NCBI RefSeq assembly: GCF_030403505.1
Contig: NZ_JAUEMJ010000013.1
Span: forward strand, 1 to 64,000
Direction: 5' to 3'
Length of the DNA stretch: 64,000 nt
Source: Glycomyces tritici
GTDB lineage: Bacteria; Actinomycetota; Actinomycetes; Mycobacteriales; Micromonosporaceae
How positions within the stretch are numbered: the stretch's first letter is position 1; the number at the start of each line of letters is the position of its first letter. Of this stretch, positions 43,527 through 53,550 are shown one piece after another. The translations under genes and the position numbers were made by a program. Below the pieces are notes generated by a model, which did no database searches, was not told where the DNA came from, and saw only the letters and a program-made list of their open reading frames with translations.

Positions 43527-45734
43527 ATGAGCACTCCGCCTCTCGCCGCGAAGCAGAAAATCGGCGAGCACGCCCGAAGAGTCGCCGAACAGGCCCGATC
43601 CATCGCCCAACGCGGACAGAGGCTCCGCGCCCTACCCGGACGGATGCAGGAATCGATCCGGGCCCAGGTCGCCATCCTCACCCGCGAGCAGGTCGAAGCC
43701 CGTCTCGCGGCGGTGTCAACGAGCGACCTGAGGCGGATCGTCAGTCGCGGTCTGCGACTCGGCAAGCTCGAACAAGCCGGGTTCGACACCGCCGCGAAGA
43801 TCCGGGGCGTCTCACACCATCGGCTGCTCCAGGTGCCCGGTGTCGGCGCCCAGACCGTCGAAGAGGTAAAGGCCGCCGCGGAGAAGGCCGCCCAGCAGAT
43901 CGCCGCCGAAACTCGGCTCCGCATCGACGTGGACGCGAAGGGCCCTGGCCAAACCCGGCTCCTCGCCGCGCTCGCCGCCGAACGGAGTGCCACGCACCTC
44001 TTGGCGGAGCTCGGCGACCCTCTGAACCGCTACGAACAGGGCGTCCGGGTAGCAATGCCAAAAGCCGATAAGGCCGCCAGCCGGTGGGGCATGTTCTGGT
44101 CGGGCCGGCGCCGCAAGGAAGAGGCGCTGGCGGCTCTGTCCACTCTCGAATCCGTCGTTTACGGACCCGATACCCGCGCTCTCATATCGAAACTCGACGA
44201 CGCGCTCGCGCGCTGCGACCCGGACCGGATGGACCCTGCCTGGCTGTGGCGTTCCTACGAGGCCGATACGGCCGAGTACCACACCGCATTGGCCAGGATC
44301 ACCGGCACTGACACCGCGGCCGCCGAATCCGTTGAGGACTTCATCGGTGAGGAACTGCAGCAGCGAATCGATGCCGTCCCGTTCGACGCGAGCCTGCTCA
44401 AAACCGACCTGCGTATGTACCAGCTGTTCGGAGCCAAATACGCGATCCACCAAGAGCGGGCGATCATCGGCGACGAAATGGGGCTGGGCAAGACCATCCA
44501 GGCGCTCACCGTCTGCGCGCACCTGGCCGCCAAGGGCCAACGGCGGTTCCTGGTGGTGTGCCCGGCAAGCGTCCAGGTCAACTGGATCGCCGAGATCGCC
44601 AAGCACACCCGGTTGTCCTCATACAGCCTGCACGGCCAGGGGCGAGAAGCCGCGGGGCGGCGCTGGCTGCGGCTCGGAGGTGTCGCGGTCACGACGTTCG
44701 AGACGCTTGCGCGCCTCCAGTTCCTGAAATCGGACGCAGTCGAGCAGGCAGTTCTCATCGTCGACGAGGCCCACTACATCAAGAACCCCGTGGCGAAGCG
44801 CACACAGGCTGTCGCGGCGTTGAGCCGGCGGGCGCAGCGGGCGCTGTTCCTCAGCGGCACACCGATGGAGAATCGGGTGGAGGAGTTCCGCAGCCTCGTC
44901 GGCTACCTCCGGCCGGCACTGGCCTCCAGGGTCGGCAACGGCGAGACCATCGCCGCGGCGCGGGCGTTCCGGCGGCTCGTCGCGTCGGTCTACTTGCGCC
45001 GCAACCAGGAAGACGTGCTCACCGAACTGCCCGAGAAGATCGAGGTCGAAGACTGGCTCCGGCTGACCTCTGGCGGCGAGGCCGCCTACCGGGCCGCCGT
45101 TCAGGACCGAAACCTCATGGGCATGCGGCGCGCGGCCTCGGCCATGCCGGGCTCAGAGAAACTCGACAGGTTGGAGGACCTGGTGGAGGAGGCGGTCGAA
45201 GACGGACTCAAGGTCATCGTCTTCTCGTACTTCCTGGACGTCCTCAAAGCCGTCGGCGAACGCCTCGGCCCGGTCGTGACCGGCCAGATCAGCGGCAGGA
45301 TCCCCGCGGCCGCCAGGCAGGACCTCATCAACCGGTTCACCCGGATCGATGGGCCCGCAGTGCTCGTCGCGCAGATCGAAGCGGGCGGCGTCGGACTAAA
45401 CATCCAGGCCGCCTCGGTGGTCGTCATCTGCGAGCCGCAATGGAAGCCGAGCACCGAGCAGCAGGCGATCGCCCGCGCGCACCGCATGGGCCAGGCCCGG
45501 AAGGTGCAGGTCCACCGGCTACTCGCCAAGGACTGCATCGACGAGCGCATCCGCGAGATCCAGGAGGACAAGGCCCTCCTGTTCGATCACTACGCCCGCC
45601 GAAGCGAAGCCAAGGAGGTCGACGGCATGGCCATAGCAGCCGGATACGCGAGGCCGGTCCCGCTCGACGACGAGTCGGTTCCGCTGAAAGAACGCGTCAT
45701 CGTCGCCGAGCGGATCCGGCTGGGGATGGACTGA
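43527..45734 (+). CDS. SNF2-family helicase with N-terminal helix-hairpin-helix
   Basis: The protein has 735 residues. A helical N-terminus contains a helix-hairpin-helix DNA-binding element (LLQVPGVGAQTVEEVKAAA, about residue 100-120). The SNF2 motor has Walker A DEMGLGKT (about 315-322), DEAH at about 413-416, LSGTPMENR and the C-lobe ARAHRMGQARKVQVHRL. RapA/HepA-like SNF2 ATPases are common in defence islands. A small ATAAC-TTCGG-GTTAT palindrome lies at 43461-43475 before the gene. No nuclease or methylase is fused. Confidence 0.88.
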   Translation: MSTPPLAAKQKIGEHARRVAEQARSIAQRGQRLRALPGRMQESIRAQVAILTREQVEARLAAVSTSDLRRIVSRGLRLGKLEQAGFDTAAKIRGVSHHRLLQVPGVGAQTVEEVKAAAEKAAQQIAAETRLRIDVDAKGPGQTRLLAALAAERSATHLLAELGDPLNRYEQGVRVAMPKADKAASRWGMFWSGRRRKEEALAALSTLESVVYGPDTRALISKLDDALARCDPDRMDPAWLWRSYEADTAEYHTALARITGTDTAAAESVEDFIGEELQQRIDAVPFDASLLKTDLRMYQLFGAKYAIHQERAIIGDEMGLGKTIQALTVCAHLAAKGQRRFLVVCPASVQVNWIAEIAKHTRLSSYSLHGQGREAAGRRWLRLGGVAVTTFETLARLQFLKSDAVEQAVLIVDEAHYIKNPVAKRTQAVAALSRRAQRALFLSGTPMENRVEEFRSLVGYLRPALASRVGNGETIAAARAFRRLVASVYLRRNQEDVLTELPEKIEVEDWLRLTSGGEAAYRAAVQDRNLMGMRRAASAMPGSEKLDRLEDLVEEAVEDGLKVIVFSYFLDVLKAVGERLGPVVTGQISGRIPAAARQDLINRFTRIDGPAVLVAQIEAGGVGLNIQAASVVVICEPQWKPSTEQQAIARAHRMGQARKVQVHRLLAKDCIDERIREIQEDKALLFDHYARRSEAKEVDGMAIAAGYARPVPLDDESVPLKERVIVAERIRLGMD

Positions 45735-46315
45735 TAGCTGAAGCGCGCTGAACAGCCACACTCTGATGTGGATCTACTCCGCATTTCCCAACGCCGCGAA
45801 CGCGGCGGATCGGACCTCTAGCGCGCGCTGAGTATGGAGCTCGACGTCACCGCTGAAACGCCCATGACGATTGTCCGAAAATACAAAGAGTGACGACCCA
45901 CGCACGCCTCACGTTCTCCGCCGGAAAAGTCGAAATACTCGACGGCCCCCAAGCAGGTCAAGAATTCGACGCTCCGTCCACGGCGGGTATGAATGTGATC
46001 CTGTCTATCAATCCAAGTGTCACCGGACAGCGGCTAGCTTGAATTTCCGAGATTGGCTTTCAGAGCTGCAGAAATGTGGTACTAATTCGACTTCTGTGAG
46101 CAGTTCCTCGCGCCAGGCGCCCCCGAACTGGGCCGGTGAACGGAAGCCCAGGCACTGTCGACCCGATCTGCAGTTGCGGCTTCACCTGGCGAACGACCCG
46201 TCCGCCCGGTGCGCGGACGAGTTGATGACGACGCTGAAGGCCGGGCCCGGCCGCCTCAGGCCACGTAGCGAAGATCCACTCAGGTGAAGGAGGTGCAGTT
46301 CCGCAGTCACTGCGG
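45735..46315. other. Intergenic stretch, no supported gene
   Basis: About 580 bases between the convergent SNF2 and HelR-like genes. Composition is less GC-rich than the flanks. A weak CCACA/TGTGG stem at about 45762-45777 may end SNF2 transcription. Open frames here lack coding character. Confidence 0.5.
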
Positions 46316-49300
46316 TCAGATTTCGGGTCGGATGTGTTCCGCTCCGGGGCCTGACCAAGTGCCGTCCTCGGGCCAGGCGAGGAAGACGTCGAAGATGTTC
46401 TTCAGCGCCTTCGTCGTCCAAGGTTCGTCCGGAGGTTGTTGGGATACCAGCACCTTGATGGCTTTGCCTCCTTGGCAGTACATGTAGGCGACCTCCAGCA
46501 GGTCGACTGCGCCTCGGCGGAATTTCTGGTAGTCGAAGCCACCGAGCTCCAGCACCTCGAACACCGTTGTGACACCATCGAGCTCGTACCAGGCGTCCAC
46601 TCCATCTTCTTGGCCGGCTTTGCCTCCGTCTGCTTTCCTCCGTCGCTGCAGATCGAGGTACATCTGCGACCGCAGGATCTCGTGGTCAGGGTCATCGCGT
46701 TCGGCTTGGATCCGCTCGGCGATCTGCATCGCTGCGAACTCCTCCGCGGTCATGGACGACCAGTCAACGACATGTTTGTTTTGCATCAGCGGCTCCTCTT
46801 CTGCAACCCCCTTGGGCGCCTCAGGCTGGCGAGCGGGAAGGGCATCGGATTGACGCGGCCTCACACCGGCCGCGAACTGCTCGTAGGTGAGGTCTGGTGA
46901 CTTGGTGTCGTATCCGAGGACTTCCCATGCGACAGCGTTGAGGACAAGCCGGAAGCCCTGGTGCTCGGCTATGCAGCAACGGCCCGGAAGTCGGTGCACC
47001 CGGCCGTGCTGCATGATCTCGGTGGCTACTCCGCGGAGGGCCGCTTGGGCCGTTGCGGTCGAGCCACCGTGGTGTTTGACGTACTGTGCTCGGGCTCCAC
47101 CGGTTACTCGCACCTTCGCCGGCGGTTCCGGAAGATCCGAGAGTTCGAAGTCCGCGAGAGGTCCGTCCTTCTCAAGCGGCCGAAGCCTGCGGTTCGATCG
47201 CGGCGGCGGTGTCGCCCTGGTGAACCCTTCGCATCCGCTTACGCGGCACCATCCGTCGGGATGCACGCTCGGGTTCCCACACCGCACCCCGTTGCGATGG
47301 AACCGGAGGCACCGGCCTTCAGCAGACGCCCTGGCGAGGCGGTCGGACTCGTTGGCCAGCGCTTCCGATCGCAGCACGCTCGGAAGATCATTGCGGTGCA
47401 GGACCGTCAAGGTCTGCGTGGATCGGGTCAATGCGATGTAGAGCTCCTGCTCCCCTGAATGCGAGGCCGGGATGAACGATTGCGGCTCCACCACCACCAC
47501 GTGATCGAATTCGAGGCCCCGTGCCTCTCGTCCAGTGAGCACCGAGACCGTCGCACCTGGAGGCTTGGGCCCGGTGTGGAAATGCTGCAGGGCTCCACGA
47601 ACCTCGCCTGCCCAGTCCTTGGCGTCCCGGCCGCGGGGGGTGCTCGGTACGATCACCGCGACGCTCCGCCGTTCACCGTGCTTCCGCAGCAGTTTGAAGG
47701 CCCGTTCAGAGGCGGCCGCTACCGGGTCGAAGTGCCGTTCGATGGCGACCGGGTTTCCGTCCTGGGGCATCACGGCTACCGGAACGGCGGTTTCCGGTGA
47801 CAACTGCCTGCCCAGGGGGGCCGCGAGGTCCATGATCTCGGCAGGGCCCTGAATCCGATGCAGAGTTCGACGACCTTGATCGCCTTGCCCGGCGCAAGTG
47901 TGCGAGCAAGCTCCTGCCAGTCGAAGTACGAATAGGGTGCGAGCCGCTGTGCCAGGTCGCCCATGACCGTCATCGAACCGCTCGGGCACCGACGTGCGAG
48001 CTCCCGTGCCTCCATCGGCGTCACGTTCTGAGCTTCGTCGATCACCAGATGGTCCCATGTGAGCTCGGGGTCGGGACCTTGAAGCAGGTATCGGAGCTCC
48101 TGCAGGCAGACCCTGTCCTCGTAAGTCCACTGTCGCCGTTGGTACCGCGTCGTCCGGTCACGCAGCTGCCTCAGCTCGGCATCGGTCGCAATGCCCGAGC
48201 AGACTCGCTTCAGGACGACCTCGCTTGCCAGCAGCCGCTGCAGCACCTCTCCCGGTTTGAGTTCGGGTGCCACAGCGTTGAAAAGACCGGTCTGTTCACA
48301 CATCCTGTGGATCTGGTCTGAAAAATCCTCCTCCACCCGCGGGTGGTCCCTGCGGAACGCCTCGTGAAGCAAGCCGACAATTCGGCTTCTGCACCGCGCA
48401 GCCCGTACTTCGTAAGCTGCTTCAGCTGACATCTCCTCGGCGGTAATCGAGAAAAGACTCGCGGCGGGCACTTCGGTGCTTGATCCCCCGAATGAGAACG
48501 AGAAAAAATTCCGGCCCTTGCAAACCCGGGCCAATGGCACCTTCGGATTGGAGATGCAGTCTTCAACGGCACGAGACAGCACTGCAGCCATCCGCGGCCC
48601 CGCCTTGAACCCGGCTATAAGCCCGAAATCGTGCTCCGCCTCGCGAGCGTTCCAAAGCGCGGGCAAGTCGTTTCGGGGAACGTCGCCGACCCCCAGGGAG
48701 GCGAAGGCTCCCGCGATGTACTTTACGAATTCCTGGCTTGGTCCGAGCACCAGAATCCGATCGGTCTTCAGCAGAGAGCCTGATCGACCCAGCATTCTGG
48801 CAATGCGAGGAATCCCTACAGCGGTCTTGCCGGTTCCGGGGCCTCCCTGGACGACGAGGACACCCTGGTGCTGGTCGTCGACGATGGCGAGCTGCTCGCG
48901 TTGGATGGTCTCGATGATGTCTCGCATGGAACTGTCGCGTCCACGAGCCAGTTCGGCGAGCAGGGGATCGACCCAGCCGAACTCCTTGTCCGGAACCCTG
49001 CCTTCGACCATCCCAACGGCACCCGGATCGCTGCCGAACTCGTCGGTGTACCCGGTGACGATGTGCTCATCACACCGCAAGATCCGTTTGAACAAAACCC
49101 CTTCGCGGTCATCCGCCCGTGCGTAGAGCCACCGATAGCCTTGATCTGACTCCCAGTTCACGACGACGGCTTCTCGGTCGTCATCGTGAACCCGCCGACG
49201 CCCCACGTAGTAGCTGCGGGGGCCGTCCTCCTCAGGGGCAACAACCCGGGCGAAGACAAGCCGCTGCCCGTCCAGGTCGAAACTCCGCTGTTGGTGCGCC

Positions 49301-49437
49301 CCCGTTCCAACGAGAGCGTTTCCTGACTTCGGTCCGCCACTGGCGGCGGCGAACGCACTCAGCGATGGAGTCGATGCCCGCATCGCCGTAAAACAGGCAT
49401 AGGCATGGTCGACACCGACTTGCTCGGACTCGACCAC
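46316..49437 (-). pseudogene. HelR/HelD-like RNA-polymerase-associated helicase, frameshifted
   Basis: Two minus-strand frames make one gene. The upstream half (start about 49437, GTG; 49491 possible) has the HelD/HelR N-terminus (DHAYACFTAMRASTP), GRRRVHDDDREAVVVNW, Walker A GGPGTGKTAVG (about residue 199) and Walker B HLVIDEAQNVTPME. After IKVVEL the match moves to the other frame (GPAEIMDLAAPLG), so a one-base loss or -1 shift lies at about 47850-47868. The second frame continues through YIALTRSTQTLTVL. A further 360 residues follow, with a Cys cluster (CLRFHRNGVRCGN, CRVSGC) and a C-terminal domain starting near MQNKHVVDWSSM, which has its own GAGGAG site. HelR strips rifamycins from RNA polymerase. 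Mutation, sequencing error or programmed shift cannot be told apart here. Confidence 0.75.
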
Positions 49438-49789
49438 GGAGTTTCGAGTACCTCGCAGAGGTGCGGAGGGAGGGGAAGTATGTGCATCCACTCGTGGAGG
49501 GGCCTTTCATGTGAGGGTGCAACAGGGTTCGACTGAGCGGACCAGGGCCTTCGACGATGAATCCGGCTCGACTGCCGACGACCGGTAGGGAACCGGTCAC
49601 CTTACTCGATAGTGTAAGCGGCCCAACACGGCCGGCCAGTGTCCGCCGCGTACCAATGGGCCGGCTGACTGGGTCGGGGGCGATCTCGGCGATGGTGGTT
49701 CCGTCTGCGTTGCATGCGATACTTGAACGCCGCAGCGTCGTTCGGCCCGACGCGCCGCAGGCCCACCCTTCAAATGCCGGAAGGAACCC
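49438..49789. other. Divergent promoter region, HelR-like and DUF262 genes
   Basis: No gene is supported. A -10-like GATACT lies at about 49709-49714, some 75 bp before the DUF262 gene. An imperfect palindrome CTTACTCGATAGTGTAAG at about 49602-49619 could be an operator. Confidence 0.45.
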
Positions 49790-51610
49790 ATGGCGGATCT
49801 TTTTCGCAGCGACCAGGAGTCCATCAAGTCGTTGATGGATCAGATTCACCAGGGGAAGCTGCAGTTGCCCGACTTCCAGCGCGACTGGGTCTGGCCCGTG
49901 GACAACATCATCCGGCTCATAGCCTCGATCTCCAAGGGCTTCCCGATCGGCTCGATCATGACGATGGTGACCGGCGGAGAGGTCAAGTTCGCCGAGCGCC
50001 CGATCGAAGGCGCCCCTGCGTCCGGCGCCCGGGCGCAGAGCCTCATACTCGACGGCCAACAGCGGCTCACCTCGCTGTACCAGTCCCTGTGCCTCGGCCG
50101 CCCGGTGCAGGCCCAAGACCACAAGAAGAAGCGGCGCGACGGCTGGCTGTACATCGACATGCGCAAAGCGCTCACCCCGGAGTTCCCCCGCGAGGACGCG
50201 ATCCGGTTCATCGGCGCCGACCGGAAAGTGCGCGACTTCCGCGGCGAGACCATCGAGGACTACTCCACCCCGGAGGCGGAGTACGAAGCGTTCCTGTTCC
50301 CGCTGAACCAGGTCTTCGACTCCGATGCCTGGGAAGACGGCTTCCGTGACTACTACGAGGATCGCGCGGACCGAAAGGTGTTCACCGATCGGCTCAAGGA
50401 CTTCCGCAACAAGGTGCTCGCAGTCATCCGCGGTTACCAGGTCCCGCTCATCGAACTCAAGCAGGAAGCCGAACGCGAAGCCGTCTGCCAGGTGTTCGAG
50501 AACGTCAACACCGGAGCCGTGCCGCTCAACGTCTTCGAACTCCTCACCGCGACCTACGCGGCCGCCTCCTTCGACCTGCGCAGCCACTGGTCTGCGTGCA
50601 GGCGTGAACTGAGCGACCCGCTGGTTCACCGCCTGCTGACCGACGTGTCCTCGACCGACTTCATCCAGGCGGTGACGCTGCTGTCGACGATGGAACGGAA
50701 CGCCGAGGCGCTGCGCGGCGGGATCGACGCGGCGAACGCGCCGCGCGTCGGCTGCCGCCGCATCGACATGCTCGACCTCGGCATGGACGACTACCAGCGG
50801 TTCGCGCCCCGGGTCGTCGAAGGCCTGAAGACCGCGGCCCGCTTTCTGTTCAGCCAGAAGCTCTTCGAGGCGAAGTACCTGCCCTACGGCAGCCAGCTCA
50901 TCCCCTTGGCGGCGATCTTCGCGCAGCTCGGCGAGGACGCCGAGAGTTCACAGGCCCAGGCGAAGATCTCGCAGTGGTACTGGTGCGGCGTCTTCGGCGA
51001 GCTGTACGGCGGCTCGACTGAGACCAGGTTCGCCGCGGACCTGCCGGAGGTCGTCGCCTGGGTGCGCGGCGGCTCCAAGAGGCCGCGCACGGTCGACGAG
51101 TCACAGTTCGCCTCATCCCGGCTTTCGACACTGCGCACGAGGAACAGTGCGGCCTACAAGGGCCTGTACGCGCAGCTGCTCGCAGCCGGTGCGACCGACT
51201 GGCGCACGGGCAAGGCGGTCGACGTCGACACCTATTTCGGAGAAAGCCTGGACATCCACCACATCTTCCCCAAGCGGTGGTGCGAGGAACGCGGCATCGA
51301 TCCGAAGGTCTACAACGGCATTTCGAACAAGACCCCGCTCTCGAGCCGGACCAACCGGAAGGTCGGCGGCAACGCGCCGTCCAAGTACCTGCCGACCCTG
51401 GGCCCTGAATCCGTGGTCGACGAAGCGCTGCGGTCCAGCCTGGTCGACCCGGTGCTGCTGCGCGCCGACGACTTCGAGCGGTTCATGAGCGTCCGCAAGG
51501 AGGCCTTGCTGCGGATCATCGAGCAGGGAACGGGAAAGCCCTGCTATCGGGACGAGGTCGGGGCAGTCGACGACGTCGACGACGCTATGGACGACACCGA
51601 CGACGAATAG
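49790..51610 (+). CDS. DUF262-HNH protein (GmrSD-like, probable defence nuclease)
   Basis: The protein has 606 residues. The N-terminal DUF262 (ParB/sulfiredoxin-like) domain shows QRDWVWP (30-36) and ILDGQQRLTSLYQ (DGQQR near 88-92). The C-terminal DUF1524-like HNH domain shows DIHHIFPKRWCEERG (about 488-502) and TPLSSRTNRKVGG with PSKYL. This is the single-chain arrangement of GmrSD and SspE-type NTP-dependent enzymes that cut modified or unmodified phage DNA. An acidic tail of Asp repeats ends it. It stands alone, divergent from the HelR-like gene. Confidence 0.88.
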   Translation: MADLFRSDQESIKSLMDQIHQGKLQLPDFQRDWVWPVDNIIRLIASISKGFPIGSIMTMVTGGEVKFAERPIEGAPASGARAQSLILDGQQRLTSLYQSLCLGRPVQAQDHKKKRRDGWLYIDMRKALTPEFPREDAIRFIGADRKVRDFRGETIEDYSTPEAEYEAFLFPLNQVFDSDAWEDGFRDYYEDRADRKVFTDRLKDFRNKVLAVIRGYQVPLIELKQEAEREAVCQVFENVNTGAVPLNVFELLTATYAAASFDLRSHWSACRRELSDPLVHRLLTDVSSTDFIQAVTLLSTMERNAEALRGGIDAANAPRVGCRRIDMLDLGMDDYQRFAPRVVEGLKTAARFLFSQKLFEAKYLPYGSQLIPLAAIFAQLGEDAESSQAQAKISQWYWCGVFGELYGGSTETRFAADLPEVVAWVRGGSKRPRTVDESQFASSRLSTLRTRNSAAYKGLYAQLLAAGATDWRTGKAVDVDTYFGESLDIHHIFPKRWCEERGIDPKVYNGISNKTPLSSRTNRKVGGNAPSKYLPTLGPESVVDEALRSSLVDPVLLRADDFERFMSVRKEALLRIIEQGTGKPCYRDEVGAVDDVDDAMDDTDDE

Positions 51611-51661
51611 AGGGCGCAGCAACGGACTCGGGTTCTAGTCACACTTACACACCCCGCTCGC

Positions 51662-52795
51662 TCAATCTTGCTGTACCTCGAATCCGTCCGATCCCAGGTA
51701 CAGCCGCAAGCTGGAGTTCTCCAGGTGAAGTTCGCCCTGAGCTCGGACTGGTTCGCTTGCGCGGTGAGCCTCGATGGCGCGGTCATAATCGCTCTCGGTC
51801 ACAAACGCCCAGAGGGTGCCGTCGTACTGTTCTTCCCCAGCCTGTATGCGGCCCTTGATCTGCACCCGACGTCGATATCCGGCTTCTTCGGTGTACAGAC
51901 CGATGACCTTGCCTTCGATGACTGCGCTTCCGGTCTTGGCGAGTTCCTCAAGGCGCACACCGAAATCATGGATCTTTGCCGCCATGCGATCGGTGAATCG
52001 CAATGCAGAACCAGGCGGTGATTGTGCGCGCCCGAAACCCCAGTCGAAATCGATCTCGAAGGGGCGGTCATGATTCGATCCACCCAGGTCACCCAATGCC
52101 TTGCAGAAATTGGCTGAGAGACCTACCTCTGCGAGATCGCTTATCTCTCTGCGCTCCAGCAATTTCTTTGCGACGGCGTGCGCTTGGTTCACAGCACCAT
52201 GAAGTCGTACAACGATCTCGTGGTCCGAAAGAGCCGCTGTATCCGTAGCCGCTTCGAGCTCGAACAGCGCTGATTGATCGCCGTCAGTCCTCGCGGCCTT
52301 CGCAATGCTGGTCGTGAAGATGTAGCTGCCGGGAGCCGTGAGCCCAAGCTGGACGCGGTCGAGGAAGCGGTACACCGGCTCAGAGGCGCGATCTTGATAG
52401 AGCAACTTATGGCCTTCATCCACATTTCTGCCAGAATCTCTCAGCAGATGGTAGATAGCGTCGATCGCTTTGCGCCCATCGATGAAGGGAATCGTGCCCG
52501 AAGGCGTCGGCGGGAACAGCCGGAACCGCTGCGTGTCGGCATCGGGTGCTTCCAGTTCGCTGAGCAGGTCCTCAAGCGGCCGTTCCTCTACCGCTGCCAG
52601 ATCGACAATGGCACGCTTCAGCAGACGCCGCACGGAACGCTCGTCCCCTTCAGCGGGCACCAGCACCTGGTCGGATTCGGGCACGTCCCGTTCCCAGACG
52701 ACCATGCCTCGCCAGGTGTCGACAGGCCTCCAACTGCGCGACCGCAGGTACGACGAGAAGTGCTCGGGAGAGATCGACTGCTGCCGGTCCGTCAT
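51662..52795 (-). CDS. Unrecognised protein coupled to DUF4365 gene, OB-like C-terminus
   Basis: The protein has 377 residues. Its ATG overlaps the stop of the DUF4365 gene (ATGA). The first 280 residues are mixed helix/strand with no known motif. The last 90 (SAVIEGKVIGLYTEEAGYRR, then VQIKGRIQAG, AIEAHRASEPVRAQGELHLE) look like an OB-fold or similar small barrel. The pairing suggests that this protein senses or binds and the DUF4365 protein cuts. Base composition is slightly lower in GC than the DISARM genes. No known family is recalled. Confidence 0.8.
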   Translation of the reverse strand: MTDRQQSISPEHFSSYLRSRSWRPVDTWRGMVVWERDVPESDQVLVPAEGDERSVRRLLKRAIVDLAAVEERPLEDLLSELEAPDADTQRFRLFPPTPSGTIPFIDGRKAIDAIYHLLRDSGRNVDEGHKLLYQDRASEPVYRFLDRVQLGLTAPGSYIFTTSIAKAARTDGDQSALFELEAATDTAALSDHEIVVRLHGAVNQAHAVAKKLLERREISDLAEVGLSANFCKALGDLGGSNHDRPFEIDFDWGFGRAQSPPGSALRFTDRMAAKIHDFGVRLEELAKTGSAVIEGKVIGLYTEEAGYRRRVQIKGRIQAGEEQYDGTLWAFVTESDYDRAIEAHRASEPVRAQGELHLENSSLRLYLGSDGFEVQQD

Positions 52796-53397
52796 CGGCT
52801 CCCACCTCCCCCGTCTCCGTACCTTCGGCGCCGATCGTCTTCTGCCGCTTCTTCGAAGAGCTTGATCAGCACTTCCTGTGTCAGCAGATTAGCGCGTGGG
52901 ACCGATATCGTCCGCGACGACGTGTTCCGGCGGCCGTCGCCCATACCCTTGAGCGACATCCAGTAGATCGGGGCATTGAAGCCCGGGCCCGAGTCGGTCG
53001 GGTCGGCGAACTTTTCCGAGTCTGGAGGCACTCGGACCAGGAGGAGATACTGCGGCGGTCCAACCGGGTCCTCGTCGCTGAGCTGTTCGAACGCGTCGGC
53101 GTCAAGCGCGTAGGGCCAGCAGCCGTTCCGTTCTACCAACGTGCTGCAGCTCTTGACCTGCACCTCGATGCACGGCGCCCGCCGGTGCTTCCGATCTCGC
53201 TTGGTGATGACGAAGTCGATGCCGTCGTCAACGTCGTAACGCGCGAGGTTGAATCCGGCGGCGATACAGAAGGCCCGCACCACCGCTTCCCCGAAGTCGC
53301 CTTGGTGCTGCTGCGGGTTCACACCGTCGAGCGGCTTCTCACCGGGAGAACGAGCCGGAGGTCCGTGCGGCAGGGGTTTTCCTCCAGTCGATTCCAC
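52792..53397 (-). CDS. DUF4365 domain protein (PD-(D/E)XK-like nuclease)
   Basis: The protein has 201 residues from GTG 53397, a start supported by a promoter at 53431-53459. The DUF4365 core is HQGDFGEAVVRAFCIAAGF, then a DDGIDFVI strand and CIEVQVKS, which supply the Asp and the E-x-Q/K of a PD-(D/E)XK-type site. The second half includes QYLLLVRVPPDSEKF and IYWMSLKGMG. DUF4365 domains occur in defence proteins. It is the first gene of a two-gene operon. Confidence 0.82.
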   Translation of the reverse strand: MESTGGKPLPHGPPARSPGEKPLDGVNPQQHQGDFGEAVVRAFCIAAGFNLARYDVDDGIDFVITKRDRKHRRAPCIEVQVKSCSTLVERNGCWPYALDADAFEQLSDEDPVGPPQYLLLVRVPPDSEKFADPTDSGPGFNAPIYWMSLKGMGDGRRNTSSRTISVPRANLLTQEVLIKLFEEAAEDDRRRRYGDGGGGSR

Positions 53398-53430
53398 TAG
53401 AGCTCTTGGGTTCCGAGGACAACGCGCTTC

Positions 53431-53459
53431 ATAGTAGACGGACTCGCGTTCCGGGTCAA
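53431..53459 (-). promoter_or_regulatory. Promoter of the DUF4365 operon
   Basis: On the minus strand -35 TTGACC (53459-53454), exactly 17 bp, and -10 TACTAT (53436-53431). This is the best consensus sigma-70-type promoter in the island. Transcription should begin near 53424. Confidence 0.75.
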
Positions 53460-53505
53460 CGCAAGCGCGAATCTGGGCAGCAGACCCCTTCTGGCCGCCG
53501 GCCCG

Positions 53506-53545
53506 GCACTCGCCATCGCGATCCCCCTCCATCGATGGCGAGTGC
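53506..53545. terminator. 13-bp perfect hairpin between two minus-strand operons
   Basis: GCACTCGCCATCG (53506-53518) and CGATGGCGAGTGC (53533-53545) with a 14-nt loop, 5 bp after the stop of the micro-operon. The U-tail is poor, but the position fits a terminator. Confidence 0.65.
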
Positions 53546-53550
53546 CGTGG

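Noticed and set aside
45871..46287. Plus-strand frame of 138 codons between the SNF2 and HelR-like genes
   Set aside because: Composition is Arg/Ser/Pro-rich without domain-like sequence, with no ribosome site.
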